Shown: positions 8,096-20,178, counted from the stretch's first letter. The stretch is DNA of 64,000 nucleotides from Dyadobacter sp. 50-39 (GCA_001898145.1 MKSR01000008.1:434001-498000), one strand, 5' to 3'. Notes: generated by a model not told the origin, from the sequence alone. Program-made: numbers and translations.

Positions 8096-9418
8096 CTAAA
8101 TAATTTGAACGATGCCATACCCGCTCACAAACAGGATAGATAGCACACTGATCCAGAAGAATAAGTCATAGGTTACGGACGGTTTCAAAATAACCGGCAA
8201 CTCGCGGTAGCGGAATACGAGCGACACATATACGACGAGCAGCAGTAATACCGAAGTAGCAATTCCACCAAGAATGACCATCATGACGGGCGCCTGAAAA
8301 AACAGGAACAGAATGCACCATGCCGCCGGAAGTATCCACGACAAGATACCGATACTCCGCTTCTGCTCCAGCACGGAATCAAACTTCATCCAGCCGATCT
8401 GCCCGAAAGCATCCGCCCAGACGCGCGCCCAACTCGCTGCGGCGGTAAACAATGTGGAGTAAAGCACGAAGAATGCACCGATCAGAAAGATGCTTCTGGC
8501 CCAGGAACCGAGCGTTTCGGTGAAAATGCGCGACAAAGTGTTCACCATTTCGTACCCTTCGGGCACCACGCCGCCGGAATGCAGCACAGCCGCACCCAGC
8601 AGATAAAATGCGGCCGTGACAATCGTATACACGATCATCGACATCACGGCATCGAGGTACATTACCTGGAACCAACCTTTCGCCCGCTCCGACCATTCCT
8701 TCGAACCGTCGTTGGGGCCGGCATAGGCCGCGTAGCCTTTTTCAATGCACCAGTAATTGTAATACATGATTTCATCCCCGCCTACGCCCGTAATGCCGAA
8801 TGCGCCGAATGCTGTGGCCACGAGAGCCGAGGGTAGTGAAAATTGCAAACCGGTTTCAATTTGGGGCCAGTGAATGGCATAGGGCGTCCATTGCAGGGAA
8901 ATGACTGAAATCAGAATCACAATGGTAAAGAGGATGATCATTGCCAGCGCGCCTTTCTCGACCGGACCATAGTTACCTCTGTAAACCCAGAAAGAAGTGA
9001 CCAAAACGGAAATAATGGCCCAGAGGTTAACGGAAACAAATGGGAACACCATATTCAGCACGATCGCGACACCACCGACAATCCCGCCGACCTGCAACAG
9101 TTTCAACCCTTGCAACGACAGCCACAACCAAATACTCCAATGCGCCTTGCCGAGCCGCAGGCCGGGGAGGTTGTTGAAGTTGTGCATGATGAATGTGCCG
9201 GTGTAAATGGCATTTTTGCCGAATTCTAGCTGTAACGCGACTTTGACGAGGCAGCTTAGGATGATCAGCCAGAACACGACGAAACCCGCTTTTGCACCTA
9301 ATGCGGTAGTAGCAATGAGCTCGCCGGAACCTACTATGGCCGCTGAAAGAATGAAACCGGGACCGAGGTATTTGAGCCTGCCGAAGAAAGTGGTCGGAGG
9401 AGATAAAATTTTGGACAT
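8096..9418 (-). CDS. Nramp-related membrane transporter lacking the canonical metal motifs
   Basis: The 440-residue protein has about 11 hydrophobic segments and starts MSKILSPPTTFFGRLKYLGPGF; this ATG at 9418 was chosen because the upstream extension is unlike the family. GPGF near the first helix and general layout place it in the Nramp (NRAMP/Slc11) superfamily. However, where helix 1 normally reads DPGN this protein has VGSGE, and the helix-6 MPH motif is replaced by a stretch reading ITGVGGDEIMYYN. Those motifs bind the transition metal, so manganese or iron transport should not be assumed. The neighbouring oxidoreductase gene on the same strand gives no firm clue to the substrate. Confidence 0.8.
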   Translation of the reverse strand: MSKILSPPTTFFGRLKYLGPGFILSAAIVGSGELIATTALGAKAGFVVFWLIILSCLVKVALQLEFGKNAIYTGTFIMHNFNNLPGLRLGKAHWSIWLWLSLQGLKLLQVGGIVGGVAIVLNMVFPFVSVNLWAIISVLVTSFWVYRGNYGPVEKGALAMIILFTIVILISVISLQWTPYAIHWPQIETGLQFSLPSALVATAFGAFGITGVGGDEIMYYNYWCIEKGYAAYAGPNDGSKEWSERAKGWFQVMYLDAVMSMIVYTIVTAAFYLLGAAVLHSGGVVPEGYEMVNTLSRIFTETLGSWARSIFLIGAFFVLYSTLFTAAASWARVWADAFGQIGWMKFDSVLEQKRSIGILSWILPAAWCILFLFFQAPVMMVILGGIATSVLLLLVVYVSLVFRYRELPVILKPSVTYDLFFWISVLSILFVSGYGIVQII

Positions 9419-9470
9419 AAACGAGAATTTATATCCAAAAGCTAATATCAACTTAATTTTAATGCCAATC

Positions 9471-10931
9471 CTACAAATTCCCGACCGCCTGGTGAATTTG
9501 CTTCACCGTATCGACGTAGTTCGTCTCACTGGGAAGCCCGAAGAGTGACTTTTCCTTGATAATCTGCGCTACATTCTCCGGCACCAGCTTCTCCCAGCCA
9601 GGCTCGCCGCGCTTGATCATTTCGAGCACCGAGTCGGTGGTGATGTGCATATGCTCGATGTTGTAATTCCTGATATCCTCGATCTTGTCGTTTACGATCA
9701 GGTATTGGAACAAAGGCCGCAAATGGTCGGGTACACGGAAGTTCTCGCAGCTGTAAACGGAGCCGTCGGGCTGCAAAGTCGGGTAAATGTACAATTTCAC
9801 CTTCCGGCTGAACAGCGTCGCAAATGATTCCAGAATGCCGCCTTGCAGGAACTGATAGTGCTTTTCTTCGAAAATATCCTGCAAGTTGGGGCTACCAAGC
9901 AGCAGGCCGGATTTCAGTTTCGTTAAACGGGAGAGATAGGCGACCAACCGGTAATATTCATGGTGATTGGAAATCATTACCATATGGCCCAGCGAGCAGA
10001 GAATATCCACACGGTCGAGGAAGTCCTTTTCGTCGATATCGCGGTCGCCGGCTTTGAGGTTATGCAAGGTAAGCTCGGAAATGAGCACAACTTTGGATTC
10101 ATCCACATCTTCCTCGGCCAGGAACTGTCGCTGACCGTTGCTGATCAGGTCGATATGCACGTTCGTGATCGGGCGCAGGCGGCCGCGCATCATGAGGATG
10201 TGCTTTTTATACAATGCCTCCGAAGGCTGCAACACGCCGCCGTCGCTGCCGAACAATGCGGCGTCGGTAAAGCCATTCTTCACAAGCCGCAAGCTCATCA
10301 GGCGGTTGTCGACTTTGGCAAAATCGGGCCCGCTGAAACGCACCATATCGATCTCGATCCGGTCGATTGTCAGATCGTCCATGAGCGACATAAGCAGGAT
10401 TTCGGGCGATTTATAGTAGTAATAGCAGCCGTAAATCAGGTTTACACCAATGATACCCAGCGCCTGTTGTTGCAGGATATTCTCGTCATCGCGCATGCGC
10501 ACGTGGATCACGACGTAGTTAGTCGGGCCCATGGGCGTCAGCTGGAATTGCAGACCGATCCAGCCGTGCGATTCGTTTGTTTTCTGGAAATTGAGGGCTA
10601 CTACCGTGTTTGCGAAAGCAAAAAAGGTACTGTCCACGCCGCGTTTTTCCGAAAGCCGCTTTTCGACCAGGTTATATTCGCGGTTGAGCATTTTCATCAA
10701 TCGGGATTCCACCACGTATCGTCCCCCCTCTTCCGTCCCGTATATCGCGTCGCTGAACGTCATGTCGTAGGCCGACATCGTCTTCGCAATGGTTCCGGAT
10801 GCGCCGCCGGCTTTGAAGAAGTAAGCCGCCGTTTCCTGGCCAGCCCCGATTTCCGCAAACGATCCGTAAATCCGGCGGTCGAGGTTGATCCTTAATGCTT
10901 TTTGTTTTGTACCAAGATTCTTTTCGTACAT
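9471..10931 (-). CDS. Conserved protein of unknown function (486 aa)
   Basis: The protein opens MYEKNLGTKQKALRINLDRR followed by a GSFAEIGAGQETAAYFF segment. This family is broadly conserved in bacteria, but its public names are inconsistent and I know of no proven role. It is soluble, with no signal peptide or membrane helix. Visible blocks include ASGTIAKTMSAYDMTFSDAIYG near residues 45-66 and MVMISNHHEYYRLVAYLSR near residue 320. The last 150 residues include TLFSRKVKLYIYPTLQPDGS. It lies 52 bp upstream of the Nramp-like gene on the same strand. TATATTTA before the start resembles a -7 element with one mismatch. Confidence 0.75.
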   Translation of the reverse strand: MYEKNLGTKQKALRINLDRRIYGSFAEIGAGQETAAYFFKAGGASGTIAKTMSAYDMTFSDAIYGTEEGGRYVVESRLMKMLNREYNLVEKRLSEKRGVDSTFFAFANTVVALNFQKTNESHGWIGLQFQLTPMGPTNYVVIHVRMRDDENILQQQALGIIGVNLIYGCYYYYKSPEILLMSLMDDLTIDRIEIDMVRFSGPDFAKVDNRLMSLRLVKNGFTDAALFGSDGGVLQPSEALYKKHILMMRGRLRPITNVHIDLISNGQRQFLAEEDVDESKVVLISELTLHNLKAGDRDIDEKDFLDRVDILCSLGHMVMISNHHEYYRLVAYLSRLTKLKSGLLLGSPNLQDIFEEKHYQFLQGGILESFATLFSRKVKLYIYPTLQPDGSVYSCENFRVPDHLRPLFQYLIVNDKIEDIRNYNIEHMHITTDSVLEMIKRGEPGWEKLVPENVAQIIKEKSLFGLPSETNYVDTVKQIHQAVGNL

Positions 10932-11024
10932 AACGGTATATTAGTATAATGAAGAAGCTTACATGTAAATATAAGAAAAATACAGTTCCGCATTGAGCGG
11001 AATTTCTGATCTTCTGGCAGCAGA

Positions 11025-11423
11025 ATGGAAAAGTTATATAATTTATTCACTTACGGCACTTTGATGCAAGGTTTTGATAACCCCTATGCACGCAAGCTCC
11101 GGTTGTCTTCAAACTATATAGGAAAAGGCTGTTTCAACGGAAAATTGTTCCGGGTGGAATGGTACCCGGGCGCACATTACGTGCCTGATGCGCCTACGTA
11201 CGTGCACGGGGAAATTTACCAGCTCCACTCACTCGAAATACTAAACGAACTCGACGAATATGAGGATGTTATGGAAGATGAGGCGGCTGGTTTGTATGTC
11301 AGGAAAGTGGTGCCTGTCAGGTGTGGTCAGGAGGTTGTCATGGATTGTTGGGCGTATTTGTATAACCGGCCGGTTTCGGATTTGCCTTTAATTGCAGATG
11401 GTTATTTCAAAGCTACTTGCTGA
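11025..11423 (+). CDS. Gamma-glutamylcyclotransferase (AIG2/GGCT) family protein
   Basis: This 132-residue protein has the signature start LFTYGTLMQGF and the segment ELDEYEDV, which carries the catalytic Glu used by the fold. Family members release 5-oxoproline from gamma-glutamyl amines or act on related compounds; the substrate here is unknown. The small cytoplasmic protein is a single domain. Its 3' end overlaps the convergent coaX gene by 11 bp. Confidence 0.88.
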   Translation: MEKLYNLFTYGTLMQGFDNPYARKLRLSSNYIGKGCFNGKLFRVEWYPGAHYVPDAPTYVHGEIYQLHSLEILNELDEYEDVMEDEAAGLYVRKVVPVRCGQEVVMDCWAYLYNRPVSDLPLIADGYFKATC

Positions 11424-12180
11424 GGCTTTCGCCGATAATGCGGAGACCGTCCAATGTAAGCTTTCTGTCAATTTCTGCGAACTCGTCGCGGAGGGTATCG
11501 ATGATCGAGGATAGTCCGCCCGTCGCAACGGCAATGCATTCGCCACCCAACTCCGCACGGATACGCCCGAGCAGTGATTTGACCAGCCCTTCATAACCCA
11601 GCAAAATACCCGCCTGGATAGCCTCCACGGTGTTTTTCCCAATGGCCGACGGTGGTAGTTGCAGCGGCACTTCCGGTAGCTGCGCAGTGTTGGCAAACAA
11701 TGCTTTCACGGCTGTTACCAAACCCGGCAATATCGCCACGCCCAGGATTCTGCTCTCTTTTGAAACGGTAGTAAAAGTCAATGCAGTGCCAAAATCGACA
11801 ACCACGCAGTTTTCTTTATATCGTGTGGCAACGGCCACCGCATTGGCGATCAGGTCCGCGCCGATCTCGTGCGGATGATCGATTTCGATGGATAATGCGG
11901 GGTAAATATCCGGTCCGACCACAATCACCCCATCTCCAAAGAGCGACCGGAGCATACGTAGGATCACGGGGGTGAGTGCCGGCACGACACTGCTCAGCAC
12001 CACGGTGTGTACGTCGCCAAACCACAAACCCGCTTCCAGAAAATGCAGCCGAAGCTTCGATTCATAATGCGCCTCGTTCTCCTGCACCAGCGAGCGCATC
12101 CGCCAGATGTGCTCCCAGGCACCAGCGTAATGAAGCCCGAAAACGGTGTCGGTATTGCCAAGGTCGACAGCTAACAGCAT
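11413..12180 (-). CDS. coaX: Type III pantothenate kinase
   Basis: CoaX phosphorylates pantothenate, the first step of coenzyme A synthesis, and needs a monovalent cation. The 255-residue protein starts MLLAVDLGNTDTVFG with the phosphate-binding DxGNT motif, then has GADLIANA (residues near 103) and VVDFGTALTF (near 127). The family consensus GADR is GADL here, a variant I have seen in other Bacteroidota. The gene is convergent with the GGCT gene and overlaps its 3' end. Confidence 0.95.
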   Translation of the reverse strand: MLLAVDLGNTDTVFGLHYAGAWEHIWRMRSLVQENEAHYESKLRLHFLEAGLWFGDVHTVVLSSVVPALTPVILRMLRSLFGDGVIVVGPDIYPALSIEIDHPHEIGADLIANAVAVATRYKENCVVVDFGTALTFTTVSKESRILGVAILPGLVTAVKALFANTAQLPEVPLQLPPSAIGKNTVEAIQAGILLGYEGLVKSLLGRIRAELGGECIAVATGGLSSIIDTLRDEFAEIDRKLTLDGLRIIGESLSK

Positions 12181-12228
12181 AAATGAGAATTTACATGTAG
12201 AGGCAAATTAAAGGCATTCTTTAAATAA

Positions 12229-15753
<3,525 letters not shown>

Positions 15754-15759
15754 ACAAAA

Positions 15760-15794
15760 AGACTTGGCAAGTTCAAGAAAGGCTTACCAAGTCT
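15760..15794 (+). terminator. Weak hairpin after the beta-galactosidase gene
   Basis: Arms AGACTTGG (15760-15767) and CCAAGTCT (15787-15794) form an 8-bp stem with a 19-nt loop seven bases past the stop. No T run follows on the plus strand, so termination is uncertain. Confidence 0.3.
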
Positions 15795-15887
15795 GTAACA
15801 CCCCACAGTTTTAAATAAAGAGCTGATATTTTTTAAATTGTTGCCTCGTCACCGGGGGAAGCCAGGGCGTAGGAGCACCGATCGCCA

Positions 15888-16448
15888 TCATTTTCTAGGC
15901 ATTAGTACATATTGCGTTTTCACTTTAATCACCTGCGCGATTTTCACGAAAACCACACTCGGTACTTCAATCTTGTGATCGACAAGCGCCACTTCGAAGT
16001 CGGAACTGATCGTGATCTTGCCGCCGTCTATCTTCATCTTTCCCTTTATAGTCCGCTCCCTCGTCACGCCGTGAACCGTGAATTTCCCGGTGGCGGATAC
16101 ATCGTAATCCCCATTTTTGGTGTAGTCAGGCGCATTATCGACCTTCCCTGAAAACGTTGCCGTCGGGTATTTCTCCGATTCGATGTAGTTTTCATTGAAA
16201 TGCTCCTGCATGAGCTTGTTGGGGAAAACAAATTCCCGCATGTTCATCCGGATCGCAATCTCGTTGTTCGCCGTGTTCAGGATCACCTGCGACTTTTTAT
16301 TCTCTGCTTCGATATTTTCCAATGGCGTCGACGCCGAGAACTTCGTATTACCGCCCGAAGTGGCGAACATCTGCGCAAAAGCGGTCCCGGAAAGCAATGC
16401 GGTACTGAACATGGCCAGGCAGGCCATGCGGAAAAAATGCAGTTTCAT
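15888..16448 (-). CDS. YceI family periplasmic protein
   Basis: The 186-residue protein has a signal peptide (residues 1-25, cut after AFA) followed by a single YceI lipocalin-like domain. YceI proteins bind isoprenoid or other lipid ligands in the periplasm. Segments FPNKLMQEHFNENYIESEKYPTA-like and GKFTVHGVTRERTIKG are typical. It is the last gene of a minus-strand operon and starts 9 bp after the DUF5777 gene, below a Rieske lipoprotein. That context suggests a joint role in periplasmic electron or quinone-like chemistry, which is inference. Confidence 0.9.
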   Translation of the reverse strand: MKLHFFRMACLAMFSTALLSGTAFAQMFATSGGNTKFSASTPLENIEAENKKSQVILNTANNEIAIRMNMREFVFPNKLMQEHFNENYIESEKYPTATFSGKVDNAPDYTKNGDYDVSATGKFTVHGVTRERTIKGKMKIDGGKITISSDFEVALVDHKIEVPSVVFVKIAQVIKVKTQYVLMPRK

Positions 16449-16457
16449 AGTTGTGGA

Positions 16458-17345
16458 TTAGTTTGGCTGCTTCTTGTTCTTCTTGTCAAAGCTGAATGTA
16501 CGGGAAATGTTAAACCCGTAGTGGATATCCCCTTTGCCCCAGCTGCCGGTGGTTTCACCGATAAACTGTTTCTCGATCATGCCCAGGGAATTGGTAAAAT
16601 GCAGCTGAAAAACGTGCCCGCCGGTTTCGATATCGACGCCGAAAGACATCGAATCGTGGTAGGGCGCTGTAATCGTATTCTTTTCACGGGCCGTGTAAAA
16701 GTATTCCCCATTCAGCGACACGCGTTTCGAGAGCTTAAACCGGCCTCCGATGCCCACCGCCAGCAACACTTTCTCGTCACCTGTCACATCCGGCATGGTG
16801 CGGTAGAGGTAGGTCGGCGAGAGTTGCAGCGACAGCCGCTCACCAAATTTCCGGGCAATCAGCACCTGGGCGGTATAGTATAGCTTGTCCTGGAATTCAC
16901 GCTCCTTATCCACCGTAGCCACGCCCGTCCCTCCGAACAACGTCACCGAAACCGGGATATTCCGCGCGCCGGTGCTCTGTTTCAGCACTTTGTATTTGGC
17001 AAAAGCATCATACACTTTCTGCGACGTGCTGCGGCCAATGCCTATTTCCAGATCGTCTGTCAAACCGTACTCAAACCCCAGGCGCATAGTAGCCTGGTCG
17101 AGCCCGAAGAACTGGTAGGCACCCGAGTTGAGCTTCCCGAAACGGTGGGAAATGCGGAAGTCGAGGTGCTTTTTCTTCATCGTTTCCACCGACTGCCCAT
17201 TCACGACGCGTGTCGACTTGAATGTAGCAGTAACCGGGACCGTCTGCGCGCTGTCCTGCTTCGACAACTCGTTCAGCAAATCATCCTGTGCATATAATAC
17301 TGTTGATGAACACACCAACATCACGAGTAGGCGGAGTACTTTCAT
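16458..17345 (-). CDS. DUF5777 family beta-barrel protein
   Basis: The 295-residue protein from the ATG at 17345 has a signal peptide (MKVLRLLVMLVCSSTVLYA) and then many short amphipathic strands. HLDFRISHRFGKLNSG and the FSFDKKNKKQPN end fit DUF5777, a Bacteroidota outer-membrane barrel family of unknown function. A longer frame from 17483 would run into the Rieske gene and adds an unlikely basic leader. It starts 11 bp after the Rieske stop and ends 9 bp before the YceI start, so the three should be translated from one mRNA. Confidence 0.82.
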   Translation of the reverse strand: MKVLRLLVMLVCSSTVLYAQDDLLNELSKQDSAQTVPVTATFKSTRVVNGQSVETMKKKHLDFRISHRFGKLNSGAYQFFGLDQATMRLGFEYGLTDDLEIGIGRSTSQKVYDAFAKYKVLKQSTGARNIPVSVTLFGGTGVATVDKEREFQDKLYYTAQVLIARKFGERLSLQLSPTYLYRTMPDVTGDEKVLLAVGIGGRFKLSKRVSLNGEYFYTAREKNTITAPYHDSMSFGVDIETGGHVFQLHFTNSLGMIEKQFIGETTGSWGKGDIHYGFNISRTFSFDKKNKKQPN

Positions 17346-17356
17346 GGTCTGTGCGA

Positions 17357-17869
17357 TTAGGCTTTCACGGTTAAAGTGTTCCCGTCGGTAGAAACGGTGA
17401 CTGTATACGTTTTCAGCGAAACTGCGGCGGGACCATTCGTTACCGCTCCGGCAATACTGAATGTGGAACCGTGGCTTTGGCAAAAGATATCATTGGAGGA
17501 AGACCTGTATGCCACCGGGTTTCCTTCGTGCGTACAGATTTTGCTCAGCGCGACATAGCTGCCGGCGGTTGTTCTGGCTACAAGCACATCGCCTGTAATG
17601 ATGTAATTTCCGTTGGTTTTCAGTTTTGAAGTATTCGAATTGGTCATATCGACCGTGAAATTGATGGCTGTCCCGGTAGTCGTACCTGAGATTCCGGTGC
17701 CTGTGCCTGGATTTGGGTCCGGGTCGGGATTGGGTGTCGGATCGTCGCTCGAACCGCAGGCTGTCATAGTGGTACCAAGGCACCAGTAGGCCATTAACGT
17801 TGAGGCACTCAGCCCGAGGCCGCGCAGGAAATCTCCCCGCTTCATGCTTCCTTTTTCAATTGAGTTCAT
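17357..17869 (-). CDS. Rieske [2Fe-2S] lipoprotein
   Basis: The 170-residue protein carries a complete Rieske cluster motif: Cys112-x-His114 in CTHEGN and Cys130-x2-His133 in CQSHGS. The N-terminus has a hydrophobic stretch (about 19-37) ending TTMTACGSS, consistent with a lipobox and Cys38 as lipid anchor, so it should be membrane-attached facing the periplasm. A Pro/Asp/Gly-rich linker (residues 43-58) follows. An alternative start is the Met at residue 9. No cytochrome b or other bc1 part is adjacent, so its electron partner is not known. It lies 51 bp after the anti-sigma/barrel gene and 11 bp before the DUF5777 gene. Confidence 0.88.
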   Translation of the reverse strand: MNSIEKGSMKRGDFLRGLGLSASTLMAYWCLGTTMTACGSSDDPTPNPDPDPNPGTGTGISGTTTGTAINFTVDMTNSNTSKLKTNGNYIITGDVLVARTTAGSYVALSKICTHEGNPVAYRSSSNDIFCQSHGSTFSIAGAVTNGPAAVSLKTYTVTVSTDGNTLTVKA

Positions 17870-17920
17870 AGTAAAAAGTTAATTAGTAGATATAATTCAA
17901 TGATAATGTGGGCATAGTGC

Positions 17921-19417
17921 TCACTTGAAAACAGGGGTGTAGCGCACCGATAGCCAGAGGCCTGTGGTAATGAGGTTCACTTTTCCGTATCCGACGCGTT
18001 TGAGCGGCATCCGGATCGACGGTTCGGCAAGCAGGGATAGCTTGCGGGAAATTCTGTATTCGTAACCTGCCGAAACGTTGGCATGGCTTAACCAGTACCA
18101 ACCGGTTTCCCCTTTCCAGCCCGGCCACTTTTGCGCATTCGGGTCTTTCGGATCGATATAGTAGTATTTGTATTTCTCGCTGTTCATATGGTATGACGAG
18201 AATCCGCCTGTCGCGAACCAGCGCGAGCGTTCGCCGGATGCTATGTCAAATCTCACATTCAGCGGTATTTCCAGCACTTTGCACACGCCGTCGATCCCAC
18301 TCAATTGCAATGGCGGATAGTACTTGTGCTTAGGCAATTGATACGCCTCCGCTCCGGCTGAATAATCTTTTCTGCTCCATACCGCCCCGCTTTGCAGGTA
18401 CAGTCTCGGCAACAGAGAATATTCAACCAGCAGGGAAACCGAAGTTCCCGGTTTGGAAAAATCCTTCAACCCTACCGTGCTCAAATCCGGCGAATAACCG
18501 AACCTCACTGCCCAAAGCGGCTGGTCGCCTGCCGGCAGCGATGGTTTGGCGGGCGCGGGCGCTTCCGGAACTTCGGTTACAGGCTGCGAAATGCCCGGCA
18601 ACGGCAATGAATTCCATTTCAAATTCTTGCTATTCAACGCATTGGCAGAGATCAGCGTGTGCGAAGGCGCCGTGTCTGCATTCGCTGCATTGTTACCGGC
18701 GGCTGACCCGGCCGGCTCCGCAGGGGACGTTTCCCTGCGGGTAATAGAAAGAGCCCCGTCGCCTCCTTCCACTGTTGAGCGGTTAGGCTCTAAGTACACT
18801 CCGCCTGCCTTAGATCGGCTCCGGGGCAATGGTTTCCTGCCAGTCTTACCAACGGCAGCACTCAATTCTGACTTTGAGGAAGATTCACCAGGATCTTCTT
18901 CACTGGTTTTCAGTTTATTCCCAATATTTTTTCTGTTGCGAACAACGGTTCTATTTCCGTTAACAATCGGTTCTTTTGCATTATCAAGGGCCGGCTTTCC
19001 ATTATCAACATTTGCATTAGTCTCCCGGTCTTTTGTCACATCCGCTTCCAAGCCTCCCGATTCCCTGACAACACCTGAATCCTCATCCCCACCAACACCT
19101 GGCTCACTGACCACACCTGACCTCCCCTTCTCCACTTCTCCCTTTCCTGCATTCCCCCCACTCTTCACAACACCTGACTCACTGACCCTCTCTGACTTGT
19201 CCCCGTCCCAGGAGTACAATACCACCCCAATCGGTATCAGCAGCGCCAGCAATCCCGCGGGCCACCATTTGCGCCACCAGCCGGCCGGAGTTTTCCCGTC
19301 CTGCTGATCGAGTCGCTTCCGCAGGTCATTCCAGTCATCGGGTTCAAATGTCGGATCAAGCTCTTCTGATGACTTTCTGAAGAGCTTGTCCAGTTCGTCA
19401 TCTGGCAACTCTATCAT
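17921..19417 (-). CDS. Anti-sigma-like inner-membrane protein fused to a C-terminal beta-barrel
   Basis: This 498-residue protein has four parts. Residues 1-45 are acidic and cytoplasmic, with DELDKLFRKSSEELDP, like N-termini of Bacteroidota anti-sigma proteins. A single membrane helix follows near 52-69 (WWPAGLLALLIPIGVVLY). A long Gly/Ser/Glu-rich linker covers about 75-295. The last 200 residues alternate as beta strands from PLWAVRFGYSPDL to LWLSVRYTPVFK, like a small outer-membrane barrel. The start overlaps the end of the ECF sigma gene by 20 bp, which supports a sigma/regulator pair. No signal peptide is present. The Met three codons upstream is also possible. Confidence 0.75.
   Translation of the reverse strand: MIELPDDELDKLFRKSSEELDPTFEPDDWNDLRKRLDQQDGKTPAGWWRKWWPAGLLALLIPIGVVLYSWDGDKSERVSESGVVKSGGNAGKGEVEKGRSGVVSEPGVGGDEDSGVVRESGGLEADVTKDRETNANVDNGKPALDNAKEPIVNGNRTVVRNRKNIGNKLKTSEEDPGESSSKSELSAAVGKTGRKPLPRSRSKAGGVYLEPNRSTVEGGDGALSITRRETSPAEPAGSAAGNNAANADTAPSHTLISANALNSKNLKWNSLPLPGISQPVTEVPEAPAPAKPSLPAGDQPLWAVRFGYSPDLSTVGLKDFSKPGTSVSLLVEYSLLPRLYLQSGAVWSRKDYSAGAEAYQLPKHKYYPPLQLSGIDGVCKVLEIPLNVRFDIASGERSRWFATGGFSSYHMNSEKYKYYYIDPKDPNAQKWPGWKGETGWYWLSHANVSAGYEYRISRKLSLLAEPSIRMPLKRVGYGKVNLITTGLWLSVRYTPVFK
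19093..19187 (-). repeat. 25-codon direct repeat inside the linker of the barrel fusion
   Basis: A 20-bp unit at 19093-19112 recurs at 19168-19187 with one mismatch (CAACACCTG then G/A then CTCACTGACC on the plus strand). The offset is 75 bp, exactly 25 codons, so the reading frame is kept. The stretch is strongly pyrimidine-rich on the plus strand. It points to growth of the linker by in-frame duplication. Confidence 0.7.
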
Positions 19418-19967
19418 AATCGTCAATATTAATCTTGGATAACATCTCTCTCAACTTTTCCCTTGCACGCGACAAATTCGATTTTGACGCTCCAACCGAA
19501 ATATTCAGTTGTTCTGCAATTTCTTCGTGTGTGTAACCGTCAATGACCGATAGGCTGAAAACCAGCCGGTATGCCGGTGTCAGGCGCTGGATCAGTCCTA
19601 CCAGCTCTTCGTGGGAAAGCTTGCTGATAACCGTTTCGTCGACGGACACCTGCTCTGCGATTTCCACGTCGTCAAAAACATCTCTGCGAACTTCCTGTCT
19701 GTAATGATCGAGGGCTGTATTAATCATGATTCTGCTCAACCAGGTTTTAAATGGCCGGCTTACATCGAAACTTTCGAGTTTCGTGAAAACCTTCAAGAAT
19801 CCATCGTTGAGTATTTCCTTCGCCTCTTCCCGGCTGCGTGTATAGCGTAAACAAATGCTCATAGCATAGCCGTAAAACTGCTTGTACAACAGCTCCTGAC
19901 TGCGGCGGTTTTTTTGTAAACAGCCGTCGAGTAGTTCTTGAAGAACGGCGGAGTTATACTCGGGCAT
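19398..19967 (-). CDS. ECF sigma factor (RpoE-like)
   Basis: This 189-residue protein has region 2 (YGYAMSICLRYTRSREEAKEILNDGFLKVF, about residues 30-60) and region 4 (IQRLTPAYRLVFSLSVIDGYTHEEIAEQL and the following helix). The ATG at 19967 was chosen because the longer frame from 20066 adds a leader not found in the family. It directs RNA polymerase to a small set of promoters. The next gene overlaps it by 20 bp and encodes an anti-sigma-like membrane protein, so activity is probably set by an envelope signal. It heads a five-gene operon that continues with Rieske, DUF5777 and YceI genes. Confidence 0.92.
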   Translation of the reverse strand: MPEYNSAVLQELLDGCLQKNRRSQELLYKQFYGYAMSICLRYTRSREEAKEILNDGFLKVFTKLESFDVSRPFKTWLSRIMINTALDHYRQEVRRDVFDDVEIAEQVSVDETVISKLSHEELVGLIQRLTPAYRLVFSLSVIDGYTHEEIAEQLNISVGASKSNLSRAREKLREMLSKINIDDYDRVAR

Positions 19968-20170
19968 GCTATTTGCTTTTTTGAACTTATACGTAGAATT
20001 GAAAAGCAGGGTTGCCTGGGTGTGCAAAGTTTTTGCAACATTTTTTACACCGGCAAAAATGTACATCGTCCGTTCATTGAAAAATTAGGCATTTTTAAGC
20101 ACAATCGCACGTAAACTTGCGAGAATGCCTGCCCGAAGCGGCCCTGCCAGGGTGGCTCTGAAATAATACT

Positions 20171-20178
20171 TACTTTTG
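20171..20178 (+). promoter_or_regulatory. Bacteroidota -7 element before the ABC exporter gene
   Basis: TACTTTTG matches TAnnTTTG exactly and lies 71 bp before the start codon. No good -33 TTTG was found at the usual distance, so this is a moderate candidate. Confidence 0.4.

Noticed and set aside
9960-10895. 311-codon frame opposite the conserved 486-aa protein
   Set aside because: Antisense to a conserved gene; no domain.
10986-11002. Small hairpin before the GGCT gene
   Set aside because: Only 6 bp with no T run; likely chance.
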